Source: JAPLFM01 sp964650885 (lineage in GTDB: Bacteria > Bacteroidota > Ignavibacteria > Kapaibacteriales > UBA2268). From it: 64,000 nucleotides of DNA. Under the pieces are notes generated by a model. It was given only the letters and a program-made list of their open reading frames with translations. It did not search any database and was not told the DNA's origin. The stretch's first letter is position 1. Every line of letters starts with the position of its first letter. Below are positions 27,624 to 36,909 of this stretch, one piece after another. The position numbers and the translations under genes were made by a program. The DNA is taken from the NCBI GenBank assembly GCA_964650885.1, contig CAZYXG010000005.1, positions 1 to 64,000 of the forward strand, written 5' to 3'.

Positions 27624-30600
27624 TTTAAATCCTCTTCATTTACCACTAATCCATTCACTTCAATTAATTCAATTAGAGCTTTGTGCAATTTTGATTGCTT
27701 AAGTAAATCAATATTACCAACTAATATTAGCTGTTGCTTGGCCCTGGTTATAGCCACGTTTAGCTTTCTATCAATTGCAATACCATCAATTTCAGTTATA
27801 GAACTGGAATTGTTAAGCATATATAAGTTTGAGCAAACAAAATTAATCAAAATAATATCTCTTTCCGAACCTTGATAACGCTCTACTGTGTCAACACTTA
27901 TATTGAAAAGCCCCGCATTATCTAATTCAGTTTGCAATTCAATACAATGCTTTTTGAAAGGTGCAATAACACCAATTGATATTTTATCATTAGCCAAGTT
28001 TTGAGTGATCTGATTCAATAATTTTAGCGATATTTTCAATTCATTATTATTTATTTTGGCTTTGGGGCTCAATTGGCTATTGATAAATATTACTCTAGAT
28101 TCTGCAATCATAGAATTAACATTATTATTATATATCTCTATTTTGCCTACTTCACTTATATTTGCATATTTTTTTAGTTTGTTATTATAAAACAAAGTGT
28201 TAGCTAACTTCATTATATCGGTGTGCATTCTGGATTGCTCTACAAGCATTCCATGAGAATTATTCCAATTATATAATTTTGCTTGCCTAAGTAATCTTTC
28301 AAAAAGGGAAACATTCAACTTTTCAATTCCTATTTCTCTTAACTTCTCAGATTGTACTATTGCTTCATTGTCAGGCATTGTCGAAATTGCGGGTAATTGC
28401 TTCTCGTCCCCAATTAAAATAAATTTATCTACTTTGCTACAAATACCAATTGTACTGAGTTCATTAAGCTGTGAAGCTTCATCAATTATAGCTAAATCAA
28501 ACTTTTTATTAAGATACAGTTCATAATTATTTTGTAAATATGCAGTTGTTGCAGCGAATATTCTTACATTCTTAATCTTTTCTTTGAACTCTTTATAGCT
28601 AATATTTTCCATTTGCAAAGAAAGCATTATATTACTTAGTTCAGAGCTTTCTCTATTGCCCAAACGAATTATGTTATCTTGGCTAACTTCTTCTATCACA
28701 GCTTTACAAATCTCATCTACTGCTCTATTTGTGAATGCTACAAGTAAGATATTTATATTAGTTTTTTCATAATAATACTTTACTAAATGCCTAAGTACAT
28801 AAGAAGTTTTACCTGTTCCAGGCGGTCCTTGAATTAAATAATAATCTTTGGCAAGTATTGCCATTTCTACTATTTCGGATTGCTTTTGATTTAATATTTT
28901 ATATTGCAAAAGTTTGATTTCCGATACAATTGTTTTATTAATTCTAGGTTTTGCAAGCCCTAGTAAGATGTTTGCTTTAGGGGAACTAAGTGCATTGTAT
29001 ATTGACTTATAACTTTGAGAAGCATTTCTATTGCTATTGTCCTGATATATATAATATTCTGTATCTACAAAATCTTCTTCAGTTAAATATTTATTTCGGA
29101 AAGTAACTACCATTCTATTGTACAATAAATCTTTTATACTGCCTTTGAATACTTGTTCTACATTATTATTTTGGTCTAAATCAAATGTGGAAATAATTAC
29201 TTGGTCGCCAGTTCTGAATATACTTTGATTGGTATTTAAATCAAATGATAAATACATTTTCTCGAAGTCGCTATCTTTAATACAAATTCGAGCAATTTCA
29301 TAGTTTTGATCCTGACTTAACTGAGATTTTGCATCATTACTCTTGCGTTTGTAAATTTGCAATTTAGTATTTATGTTATCTTTGGCAATAAATACCGAAA
29401 ATTCATTGAAATAATCTCTTGCTATTTCACTCAGACCTGAGTAGAAATTAAGAAAAGTATTGTAATTGTTTGAGAAAAGCTTTCCAAAATCTGCTTTTAA
29501 TATTAAATTGAAACCATTAATTAAGCTATATTCATAACTAACCATATAATTTCTAAATTTAATCACATCTTTTTTATTCTGTACATCAACCGTTACGCCT
29601 CGCGTGGGTTCATCTTTAGAATTGAATGTAAGCTGTGTACCTGTGTAGAATAAATTAGCTTCCAGTTTGGAATTTGTGTTTGCATCAATTAATAAATAAT
29701 AACAACAAATTTGAGCAAAATGGCTCTCCCATACTCCCGAAAGGAATTTATTCTTTCGTGAATTAAGCATAACAATTTCTTTATTTGGTGCTTTACCAGA
29801 CTTTAGCTCGACTACTTTCTTCTTGTTTTTCGTGAATTTATTTATTTGCAGCAAGTCCAATCGCCCAGACAAACCCAATTCATAGGAAATATAAGTTGGC
29901 TCTAAGTAGTTTTTATATTCATCGTTCAATTTTAAATCATCAAATAAATGGCGTTTGCTTTCTAAATCATTTTGGAAATCCCTCCAAACTATATTAGAAC
30001 TTTCCAAAGCATAAAGCACTTGCAATGGCTTGGTTCTGTATAGTTCTTCAAATACTTCCTTCGGATTGTATGTCCCCGAATTAACATACTTATCAAATGC
30101 AATGTTTATAGCATTACCTCGAATTACATTATAATTTGGAATGAAATCGAAATATTTTTCCATTGCAATCATTGGCACCATATCTCTGGAGTATGAATAG
30201 AATTTTGCCAATTCCGAAACATCTACTAAGTAAGCTGGCTCTAAAACAAGCAAAGTATCATTAGTGCTTGAATAAACAAATTCTTCTAATTGCTTAAGGT
30301 TTAATAAATTAATTACACAGTCTTCGAATATATATGTATAAGCATCTGCCCAATCTCCCGTAAGGGTTATTCCCACTTGATTTAATTGTTCATCAGTGCC
30401 TGTTATTTCGGTACTTTTATCTTTCTTTTGGAATGAATCTACTTTTAATTTAATTTTTATTAATTCAATATCATCTTGCTTTTTTATTCGTAAGAACTTA
30501 TTGAAACATTTAATATTTGAATTGAATTGTGTATTATTTGAAAAGAAGAAAATCAAAGAAGTATTGAAATATTTAAGTTCAACAATATCATCTTTGGTTA

Positions 30601-30871
30601 GAGTAGATTGCAGAATAGTATTTTTCTTTAATAATAGATATAACTTGTTAATATTTTTCAAGCCAGTTTCTATTTCCAAATTGGAAATGTCGTGGTTGAT
30701 TAAATAACTAATCATCGAAAAAAGGGATTTATCCGTGCTACGGCTTGAGTGTGCAGTGGTAATTATTTTCTTAAATAAATTGAATTGCTTTTTGTACTCA
30801 GCAAGCAAATCTGAAAGAGCTGGCTCTGCCAACTCTTCCAAAATTTCTTCAAATAATATTGGAGAGAGCAT
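27617..30871 (-). CDS. Dna2-like PD-(D/E)XK nuclease / SF1 helicase fusion
   Basis: A 1084-aa cytoplasmic protein joining a RecB/Cas4-type nuclease to a superfamily 1B (UPF1/Dna2-like) helicase. The nuclease core lies around 330-385: GLSGRLDLL (about 334), VELKSGK (about 355) and a downstream HFAQICCYYLL helix, the D...ExK...Q pattern. Helicase motifs: Walker A GPPGTGKT (about 682), DEAS box (about 796), a GDEKQLP motif, ERYQGSE (about 1002) and AITRAKQQ (about 1042). The N-terminal ~300 aa are not recognised. The cysteine cluster expected for an Fe-S nuclease is not evident. It sits 2 nt after recJ and overlaps ruvC, so a role in end resection or recombination is likely (inference). Confidence 0.86.
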   Translation of the reverse strand: MLSPILFEEILEELAEPALSDLLAEYKKQFNLFKKIITTAHSSRSTDKSLFSMISYLINHDISNLEIETGLKNINKLYLLLKKNTILQSTLTKDDIVELKYFNTSLIFFFSNNTQFNSNIKCFNKFLRIKKQDDIELIKIKLKVDSFQKKDKSTEITGTDEQLNQVGITLTGDWADAYTYIFEDCVINLLNLKQLEEFVYSSTNDTLLVLEPAYLVDVSELAKFYSYSRDMVPMIAMEKYFDFIPNYNVIRGNAINIAFDKYVNSGTYNPKEVFEELYRTKPLQVLYALESSNIVWRDFQNDLESKRHLFDDLKLNDEYKNYLEPTYISYELGLSGRLDLLQINKFTKNKKKVVELKSGKAPNKEIVMLNSRKNKFLSGVWESHFAQICCYYLLIDANTNSKLEANLFYTGTQLTFNSKDEPTRGVTVDVQNKKDVIKFRNYMVSYEYSLINGFNLILKADFGKLFSNNYNTFLNFYSGLSEIARDYFNEFSVFIAKDNINTKLQIYKRKSNDAKSQLSQDQNYEIARICIKDSDFEKMYLSFDLNTNQSIFRTGDQVIISTFDLDQNNNVEQVFKGSIKDLLYNRMVVTFRNKYLTEEDFVDTEYYIYQDNSNRNASQSYKSIYNALSSPKANILLGLAKPRINKTIVSEIKLLQYKILNQKQSEIVEMAILAKDYYLIQGPPGTGKTSYVLRHLVKYYYEKTNINILLVAFTNRAVDEICKAVIEEVSQDNIIRLGNRESSELSNIMLSLQMENISYKEFKEKIKNVRIFAATTAYLQNNYELYLNKKFDLAIIDEASQLNELSTIGICSKVDKFILIGDEKQLPAISTMPDNEAIVQSEKLREIGIEKLNVSLFERLLRQAKLYNWNNSHGMLVEQSRMHTDIMKLANTLFYNNKLKKYANISEVGKIEIYNNNVNSMIAESRVIFINSQLSPKAKINNNELKISLKLLNQITQNLANDKISIGVIAPFKKHCIELQTELDNAGLFNISVDTVERYQGSERDIILINFVCSNLYMLNNSSSITEIDGIAIDRKLNVAITRAKQQLILVGNIDLLKQSKLHKALIELIEVNGLVVNEEDLKW

Positions 30872-30873
30872 TA

Positions 30874-32571
30874 TTAGTCTTCAAATCTAATATCTTTAAT
30901 GTAAAGCTGTGGAGTATTTTGTCCATTGAAACTATTTATTTCTAAATTATACAAAATAGAAAATGGCTTGCCACTTGTACAAATACTGTATTTATCAGCC
31001 ATACCATAGCCAATTGCATCTATAACAAAGTTATTTTGCATAGCTCTAAATTTCAATATATTATTTCCAACAATTTTCACGCCGTTAGATGAAGTTACAC
31101 CTTTTGTATAGAATACTAGTTTGAAATTATTATAACCATACGGTGCAAATAGATTCAAAGCAGAAAAGAAAGTTGGCGATAGCTCATTTAGTTGCAATTC
31201 GCTATCAATCATCATTTCAGCATCAAGCATTTCTTTTGGTATATTTTGTCTGGTCTGCACATCAAATAGATGCGAGAACTCCTCAATTTTATCCAGTTCC
31301 ATTGAAAGTCCAGCAGCATGTTTATGCCCACCAAACTCTGTCAACAAATGTGAAACTGATTTCAAAGCCGAATGTACATCAAAGTTTTTTATACTACGAG
31401 CTGAACCCTTAGCGTGTCCTTCAATAGTAGTCATAAGTACAGTTGGCATGTGAAATCTATCCACAAGTCTGGACGCAACAATACCAATAACACCAGGGTG
31501 CCAAGTTGAATTATGTATAACCAGAGCGTGCTTGCCTTGCTTTATTTGTTCTTCTGCAAGGGGGATTGATTCCTCAAAAGTTTGCAAATCAAAAACTCTA
31601 CGCTTTCTATTTTCATCTTCAAGTTGTTGAGCTATTTGGAAAGAACCAATCTCATTTGTTTGCACCATCATATCCACAGAGCGAATGGCATCACCCATTC
31701 TTCCAGCAGCATTGATAATCGGTGCAATAGCAAACACTACATTGGAAGTTGTTATATTGCCAGGTTTCAAACGAGTGCAATGCAAAAGCCCTTTAAAGCC
31801 AGGCCTAGTGTTTTCATTCAAGCGTTCCAAACCAAAATGCACAAATGCACGGTTTTCGCCTATCAATGGCACCATATCGGCAATAGAGGCAAGTGCTACA
31901 TAATCCAAATAATCCAAAGCTCTATCTGGATTATTTCGCAAAATGCAAATAGCTTGTATCAATTTGAAAACAACTCCGCAGGCAGCAAGATACTTGAATG
32001 GATACCCACAACCCTCTCTAATAGGGTCAAGAATAGCATAAGCATTTGGCAGTGAGTCGCTAGGTTCGTGGTGGTCACAAATTAAAACATCGAACCCCAG
32101 ACTATTGGCATAATCTATTGGTTCAATATTGGTAACACCAACATCAACAGAAATTAATAACGAAGCTCCAAACAGTTTGGCTTCGTCTATACTTCTTTTT
32201 GAAATTCCATATCCGTCCTGAAATCGATCAGGTATATAGAATCTAACTTTGCAGCCAATTTCCCTAAGAAATTGCAGCAAAGCCGCAGTACTTGTAGTAC
32301 CATCCACATCGTAATCACCATGAATCCATATAGATTCTCCTTTTTCAACTGCTTGCAGCACTCGCCTTGCGGCTTTGTCCATGTCAAGCATTAAGAAAGG
32401 ATCGTGTATATCTTCCAATGATGGTTTGAAGAACTTATCAGCTTCTTGCTTGTTGGTTATCCCACGGGAAACCAATACTTTTACAAGAGTCTTCGGTATT
32501 TTTAGTTCTTCACTTAGGTCGTGGATTGTATTTTCATCTGCGTATTCCCTTAAAGTCCAACGATAAATCAA
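30874..32571 (-). CDS. recJ: Single-stranded-DNA exonuclease RecJ
   Basis: 5'-3' ssDNA exonuclease of the DHH family, used in recombination and repair. At 565 aa it has the usual length. Motifs visible: D86-Y-D88-V-D90-G (GDYDVDG), D166-H-H168 in CDHHEP, and GGHKHAAGLS of the DHHA1 part (about 418-427). An OB-fold region completes the C-terminus. It is first in a three-gene minus-strand operon with the nuclease/helicase and ruvC. The upstream region, shared with divergent rsgA, is about 180 nt and contains a perfect 8-bp inverted repeat. Confidence 0.95.
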   Translation of the reverse strand: MIYRWTLREYADENTIHDLSEELKIPKTLVKVLVSRGITNKQEADKFFKPSLEDIHDPFLMLDMDKAARRVLQAVEKGESIWIHGDYDVDGTTSTAALLQFLREIGCKVRFYIPDRFQDGYGISKRSIDEAKLFGASLLISVDVGVTNIEPIDYANSLGFDVLICDHHEPSDSLPNAYAILDPIREGCGYPFKYLAACGVVFKLIQAICILRNNPDRALDYLDYVALASIADMVPLIGENRAFVHFGLERLNENTRPGFKGLLHCTRLKPGNITTSNVVFAIAPIINAAGRMGDAIRSVDMMVQTNEIGSFQIAQQLEDENRKRRVFDLQTFEESIPLAEEQIKQGKHALVIHNSTWHPGVIGIVASRLVDRFHMPTVLMTTIEGHAKGSARSIKNFDVHSALKSVSHLLTEFGGHKHAAGLSMELDKIEEFSHLFDVQTRQNIPKEMLDAEMMIDSELQLNELSPTFFSALNLFAPYGYNNFKLVFYTKGVTSSNGVKIVGNNILKFRAMQNNFVIDAIGYGMADKYSICTSGKPFSILYNLEINSFNGQNTPQLYIKDIRFED

Positions 32572-32632
32572 ATAAAACTCAGAATAATTATATTTTAAAC
32601 AAAATTAACACATTTATTCAACATTACAAAAT

Positions 32633-32658
32633 AAAGTGTGTAACTTTTTGCACACTTT
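32633..32658. promoter_or_regulatory. Inverted repeat around a -7-like box, recJ/rsgA divergent region
   Basis: AAAGTGTG and its perfect complement CACACTTT flank a 10-nt spacer holding TAACTTTT, close to the -7 consensus TAnnTTTG. A T-rich tract (ATTTTTTCTT) follows on the plus side. It could be an operator over a promoter, or a weak terminator/attenuator hairpin. No plus-strand gene lies upstream for it to terminate. Confidence 0.4.
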
Positions 32659-32750
32659 CCATTTTTTCTTACATAATTACTAATTGAAATATTTTCAATA
32701 AACTCTATATTTAATGCTGTTTAGAGCTAATTTTTAGCTAATTTTGAATT

Positions 32751-33779
32751 ATGTCAAAAGATAAAGATTACTATATTCTTAAAAAATCGCAGATTAGAGA
32801 GACTAAATCTGCCAAAAGTGTTTTAGTGAAGTCCAATCAGCCTATAACTAAGTCAAAAGCAATTAGCAAAGGTCAAATTGTGGCTACTTTTGGAAAAGAA
32901 TATATTGTGGAAGATTCGGATACGAACGAATTTTTCGAGTGTTTAATTAGTGGAACTCTAAAAAGTGCAAGTCGCAATTCTTCTTTGGCAGTTGTTGGCG
33001 ATTTTGTTAGATATTCAATAAAAAATGAAACTGGGAAAACTGGCTTGCCTTTGGGTAAACTTGAAGAGATAATAGAAAGAAAATCAAAACTATCTCGCAA
33101 AAGAGTTGGAAAAACAGATGTTGAGCAAGTGATAGCAGCCAATTTAGATTGTGTTGTGATATTTTTTGCTGCTATAGACCCAGCTTATAATCGCAGATTG
33201 ATTGATAGATTCCTTGTTACTGCCGAACAGAATGAATTAACACCAATAATTGTGATAAATAAAACCGATTTAGTGGATATTGATTCAATTTGGTCAGATT
33301 TCGATGTTTATCGTAATTTAGGAATTGAAGTAAAATTTATATCTACATTTGAGAATACAGGTGTAAAAGAGCTATATGATTCAATTGCTAATCAGACTTC
33401 AATCATTACTGGTCCTTCGGGGGTTGGCAAATCCACATTTGTTAATGCAATATTGGGGCATACAGCTCAAATGGTGAATGAGATTAGTGAACGAACTTTA
33501 AAGGGACAGCATACGACTAGCTCATCAAAGCTATTCACAATGGAGAATTTTGGTAGAATAATTGACTCCCCTGGCTTGCGTGAGTTTGGACTTTGGGAAC
33601 TTGATAAAAGTGAGCTTTCACTTTATTTCCATGATTTCGATAAAGCACGCTTAAATTGTAAGTTTAGCTCTTGCTCACACACACATGAACCTAACTGTGG
33701 AGTGAAGGCAGCATACGATGTAGAGGAAATAGATTACCAGCGTTACGAAAGCTATTTGAACTTATATAACTCATTATAA
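32751..33779 (+). CDS. rsgA: Ribosome small subunit-dependent GTPase A
   Basis: Circularly permuted GTPase that helps the final maturation of the 30S subunit. The 342-aa protein shows the permuted motif order: NKTD (G4, about 167) before GPSGVGKST (G1, about 222-230) and DSPGLREFG (G3, about 267). The C-terminal zinc knuckle CKFSSCSHTHEPNC gives the C-x4-C-x-H-x5-C pattern. An OB-fold precedes the GTPase domain; the N-terminal ~35 aa are basic and extended. The downstream neighbours ybeY and DUF494 also suit a translation-related neighbourhood. Confidence 0.95.
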   Translation: MSKDKDYYILKKSQIRETKSAKSVLVKSNQPITKSKAISKGQIVATFGKEYIVEDSDTNEFFECLISGTLKSASRNSSLAVVGDFVRYSIKNETGKTGLPLGKLEEIIERKSKLSRKRVGKTDVEQVIAANLDCVVIFFAAIDPAYNRRLIDRFLVTAEQNELTPIIVINKTDLVDIDSIWSDFDVYRNLGIEVKFISTFENTGVKELYDSIANQTSIITGPSGVGKSTFVNAILGHTAQMVNEISERTLKGQHTTSSSKLFTMENFGRIIDSPGLREFGLWELDKSELSLYFHDFDKARLNCKFSSCSHTHEPNCGVKAAYDVEEIDYQRYESYLNLYNSL

Positions 33780-33877
33780 ATTCTATTCTGTCAATTTATT
33801 TTTCTTTTTTTGAGTTTTCAACTAATTTTCTTTGGAATTAACATTTGTAATTCTTTATTTTGTAAACAAAAGAAACA

Positions 33878-34330
33878 TTGCAAAGCAAACAGTATAGGTC
33901 GAAATTGAATTTTTCTACAATTGAATTAAACAAAATTAGTGCAATTCTTGATTGCGAACCCAAAAGTATTGAAAATTCAACAACTTGGGCTTTAACTAAT
34001 AAGGAAATAAAACAACAGCTTTTCCTAACTATCAATAGTGAAGTTGATTTGGGTGGTAATCAGAAAGGTTCGCTAATATCTGTGCAAACTCAGCACGGCT
34101 ATTTTGAACTTCACGATTGCAATCAGTTTATAACTTTTGAGCCAGAAGAAATAATTTTCTTGAGCAACGGCAAAGAGCATATATCTTGCTTAGTAATTGG
34201 GAAATCAGGTACTTGTTCTCTATTTGGCAAAGTGAATAAAGGCCTTATTGGCACAGATATTGTGAAGTTAGACTCGGCTGTACTTTTAGCTGCTATGCAA
34301 CTTTCTTTAACAGAAAGTATATTAGCTTAA
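33878..34330 (+). CDS. Unknown protein between rsgA and ybeY
   Basis: Not recognised. About 141-150 aa, soluble, with no signal peptide or membrane helix. It is predicted to be mixed beta (stretches such as GYFELHDC, EEIIFLS and ISCLVIGK) with an alpha-helical C-terminus. The start is uncertain: only TTG codons are available, at 33878 and 33905. The latter has AGG about 6 nt upstream and gives MNFSTIELN. The frame stays open for 150 codons with sensible composition and sits in a co-directional group, so I regard it as a real gene. Confidence 0.65.
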   Translation: MQSKQYRSKLNFSTIELNKISAILDCEPKSIENSTTWALTNKEIKQQLFLTINSEVDLGGNQKGSLISVQTQHGYFELHDCNQFITFEPEEIIFLSNGKEHISCLVIGKSGTCSLFGKVNKGLIGTDIVKLDSAVLLAAMQLSLTESILA

Positions 34331-34358
34331 TTTTAAGAAAATTAAAAAATAGTAATAA

Positions 34359-34772
34359 ATGTCATTAAATATTTCAGTTTTCAACTCCAGCAGTCGAAAA
34401 CCATTAGCAAACAAGCCAATCGTTAAGAAAATTGAAAATGTATTGATTCATTTCAAAATTAAGAATGCAGAAATCAATGTGATTTTTGTTGATGATGAGG
34501 AAATACATAGAATTAACAAGGAATTTTTGAACCACGATTACCCAACTGATGTGATTACTTTTCCTTTTGAAGATACCGACTTGGAAGGTGAGATTTACAT
34601 AAGTGTAGATACTGCAGATTTGCAAGCAAAAGAATATAAAGTGACTTTGACCAATGAATTAATGCGTTTAGCGATTCACGGGACTTTGCATTTGATTGGC
34701 TACGAAGATGATACAAAAGAAAAGAAAGCAGAAATGAGTGAATTGGAAGATAAATTTTTAGCTTTAAATTAA
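34359..34772 (+). CDS. ybeY: Endoribonuclease YbeY (rRNA maturation)
   Basis: Metal-dependent RNase involved in 16S rRNA 3'-end maturation and ribosome quality control. The 137-aa protein has the signature near the C-terminus, HGTLHLIGYEDD (about 108-119). The first two His ligands are present, but the canonical third His (GYDH) is replaced by an acidic residue, a variation I believe occurs in Bacteroidota relatives. It is followed 9 nt later by the DUF494 gene. Confidence 0.93.
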   Translation: MSLNISVFNSSSRKPLANKPIVKKIENVLIHFKIKNAEINVIFVDDEEIHRINKEFLNHDYPTDVITFPFEDTDLEGEIYISVDTADLQAKEYKVTLTNELMRLAIHGTLHLIGYEDDTKEKKAEMSELEDKFLALN

Positions 34773-34781
34773 TTTAAGAAT

Positions 34782-35243
34782 ATGTTTGAAAGAATAGTAG
34801 ATATAATAGCTTACGTGATAGCTGAACTTCGCCAAAATAAACGAATCTATGAAATAGATATTAATGTTTTGACGGGCAAGGGCTATACAGATAGTGAAAT
34901 TTCTGCTGCTTTCAGCTGGCTTGTGGATAGACTAGAATTTACCACAGATAATAAATTTGCCGAAGGCGAAAACTTCGCTCCTGAATCATACCGAATACTC
35001 CACGAAGCCGAAGAACAACTTTTCACACCCGATGCTTGGGGAGTTTTAGTAGAGCTTAGAACTCTTGGAATTATTAACAATTTGCATATTGAAAACATAA
35101 TTGAAAGAGCAATGGTGGCAGATGTTAGTCAAATTTCAGCCGATCAATTGAAATCATTTGTGGCTACTATGCTTTTCAATGTAAAATCAAATCACTCCTC
35201 TCCGAATAGAATAATGCTCAAAGGCAATGATACAGTCAATTAA
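34782..35243 (+). CDS. DUF494 (Smg-like) family protein
   Basis: A small cytoplasmic protein of 153 aa matching the Smg/DUF494 family. The N-terminus MFERIVDIIAYVI, the TGKGYTDSEISAAFSWL helix (about 27-43) and the C-terminal stretch IENIIERAM...LKSFVATMLFN are family features. Its molecular function is not established. It starts 9 nt after ybeY and is probably co-transcribed with it. Confidence 0.82.
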   Translation: MFERIVDIIAYVIAELRQNKRIYEIDINVLTGKGYTDSEISAAFSWLVDRLEFTTDNKFAEGENFAPESYRILHEAEEQLFTPDAWGVLVELRTLGIINNLHIENIIERAMVADVSQISADQLKSFVATMLFNVKSNHSSPNRIMLKGNDTVN

Positions 35244-35271
35244 GAACTGACTTTTCATAATTCTATTATTG

Positions 35272-35293
35272 TTTTGTAATTATTTTGTAATTA
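35272..35293 (+). repeat. Tandem 11-bp direct repeat before the SpoIIE gene
   Basis: Two perfect adjacent copies of TTTTGTAATTA, followed by a degenerate third (TTTCGTTTTAT). A TAACTTTT box lies 18 nt further on (35311-35318), so the repeat overlaps where a -33 element or activator site would sit. Confidence 0.5.
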
Positions 35294-35338
35294 TTTCGTT
35301 TTATTTGTACTAACTTTTTTAATCAAACAAACTCCAAA

Positions 35339-36433
35339 ATGAAATACTTCATCCTAACACTTTCAATTCTTTCTTTTTGCATTTCAAGTTTACATTTCGT
35401 TAAAGACTTTAATTTAGTTGAACTAAAAGAAGAATTAGCTCATACAGGTTTATTCCAAGATGCAAATTCAGCTTTTACACATTTGGGGAGCGAGAAAATT
35501 GTTTGCTATCGTCAAACACATAGGAATTTCTATGTTCTTATGATGACATTAACTGTCTCTTCACTTGGATTCATTTACTATGCTTTTGAGCAAAAGAAAA
35601 GATTAAGTAAAGAACTAATAATAAAGAATGAAGAAGTAGTACAAAAAAGCGATATAATAGAGGAAAAGAATAAAGAAATTATTTCTGGTTTAAATTATGC
35701 CCAAAGGCTACAACGCGCTATGCTTAGCGATTACAAAATACTTGCAAAAAGATTTCCAAATAGCTGGATTTTAAATAGACCTAAAGATATTGTAAGTGGC
35801 GATTTTTATTGGATGACCGAAGTAGATAATTTTATTTTTATAGCAGTGGCAGATTGCACTGGACACGGAGTACCTGGTGCATTTATGACAATTTTAGGTA
35901 GTTCATTAATCAATCAAATTATTATCGAAAATAATGTATTAGAAACTGATAATATATTGAATGATTTATGCCACAAGCTATACGATACATTCTATTCAGA
36001 AAATCAAAACAAAAAAGTAAATGATGGAATGGATATTTCTTTAATACGAGTATGTACTACAACCAATACTATACAATTTTCTGGTGCGAAAAGAAACTTA
36101 CTAGTAGTAACTGAGAATAATATTTATAAAGAGATGATTGGGTCAAAACAAATGCTATCAGCTTCGAAAATTAATTCTGAAAGCTATGGGTGTGAATCAA
36201 TGACAGTGCAAGGTAAAACAAGACTATACTTATATTCAGATGGAATTACAGACCAATTAGGCGGCAATTATTACAAGAAATTTATGTCCAAGAATTTCAA
36301 GAATTTATTGGCAAATACATTTGATTATTCAATGAATAATCAGCGTCAGAAAACAAAAGATTCATTTTTAAATTGGAAAGGCACAAACGACCAGACAGAC
36401 GATGTGATGGTTATAGGTATAGAAATAAGTTGA
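35339..36433 (+). CDS. Membrane-anchored SpoIIE-type serine phosphatase
   Basis: PP2C-like (PPM) phosphatase of the SpoIIE group, 364 aa. The N-terminus has a hydrophobic helix (1-20) and a second one (about 63-82), then a charged helical linker, probably a dimeric coiled coil (about 85-120). The phosphatase domain begins with GLNYAQRLQRAML. Its metal-binding aspartates are visible in SGDFYW, ADCTGHGVPGAF and the C-terminal DQTDDVM. Such proteins dephosphorylate anti-sigma-factor antagonists or similar partners, but no partner gene adjoins it. It ends with TGA. Confidence 0.88.
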   Translation: MKYFILTLSILSFCISSLHFVKDFNLVELKEELAHTGLFQDANSAFTHLGSEKIVCYRQTHRNFYVLMMTLTVSSLGFIYYAFEQKKRLSKELIIKNEEVVQKSDIIEEKNKEIISGLNYAQRLQRAMLSDYKILAKRFPNSWILNRPKDIVSGDFYWMTEVDNFIFIAVADCTGHGVPGAFMTILGSSLINQIIIENNVLETDNILNDLCHKLYDTFYSENQNKKVNDGMDISLIRVCTTTNTIQFSGAKRNLLVVTENNIYKEMIGSKQMLSASKINSESYGCESMTVQGKTRLYLYSDGITDQLGGNYYKKFMSKNFKNLLANTFDYSMNNQRQKTKDSFLNWKGTNDQTDDVMVIGIEIS

Positions 36434-36502
36434 AATCACAATTTGCATTTTACAATATAGCTTCGTAGTTTAGCCAACTAAAAAAGAACAAAACAGAATA
36501 AA

Positions 36503-36576
36503 GCTTCCGTAGCTCAGTTGGATAGAGCACAAGTTTCCTAAACTTGGGGCCACAGGTTCGATCCCTGTCGGGAGCA
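36503..36576 (+). tRNA. tRNA-Arg (anticodon CCT)
   Basis: Full cloverleaf by eye: acceptor GCTTCCG/CGGGAGC (one G.T), D-arm GCTC/GAGC, anticodon stem CAAGT/ACTTG with loop TTCCTAA giving anticodon CCT, 5-nt variable loop, and T-arm ACAGG/CCTGT with loop TTCGATC. The discriminator base is A; CCA is not encoded. It reads AGG codons. Confidence 0.96.
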
Positions 36577-36909
36577 CTTAGTATATTTGCATTATTTCTT
36601 TAGATTTAGAAGTTTTGCATTTTATTTTGGGATGTAAAAGTCTTTATAGCATAAGTGGTTTTTTTATTTAAAAGTCATAACTTTTTAAATATTTCATTGT
36701 TTTAGCTACTATATTTAATCAGTGGTTTACCTTGTAAAGCTTGAACTGAAGTCAATATTGATAAAAGTACATATATAAAAGAAATCCCTCTTGTGGCTTA
36801 GGTATTTTTTATAAGATAAATAAAAAAGTTAATGAGATATATTTTCTATACAATAACGATTATATTATAATTTATAACGTTATACCTAATATTTCATTCA
36901 AATAAAATG
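36577..36909. other. Gene-free stretch after tRNA-Arg
   Basis: No supported coding frame on either strand; very AT-rich. An ATAACG...CGTTAT inverted pair lies near 36855-36885. No integrase, attachment-site duplication or mobile element is seen next to the tRNA, although such spots are common insertion targets. Confidence 0.4.

Noticed and set aside
27617..30871. Cas4-like nuclease as part of a CRISPR-Cas locus
   Set aside because: There is no repeat array and no other cas gene in the window. The nuclease is fused to a helicase and embedded with recJ and ruvC.
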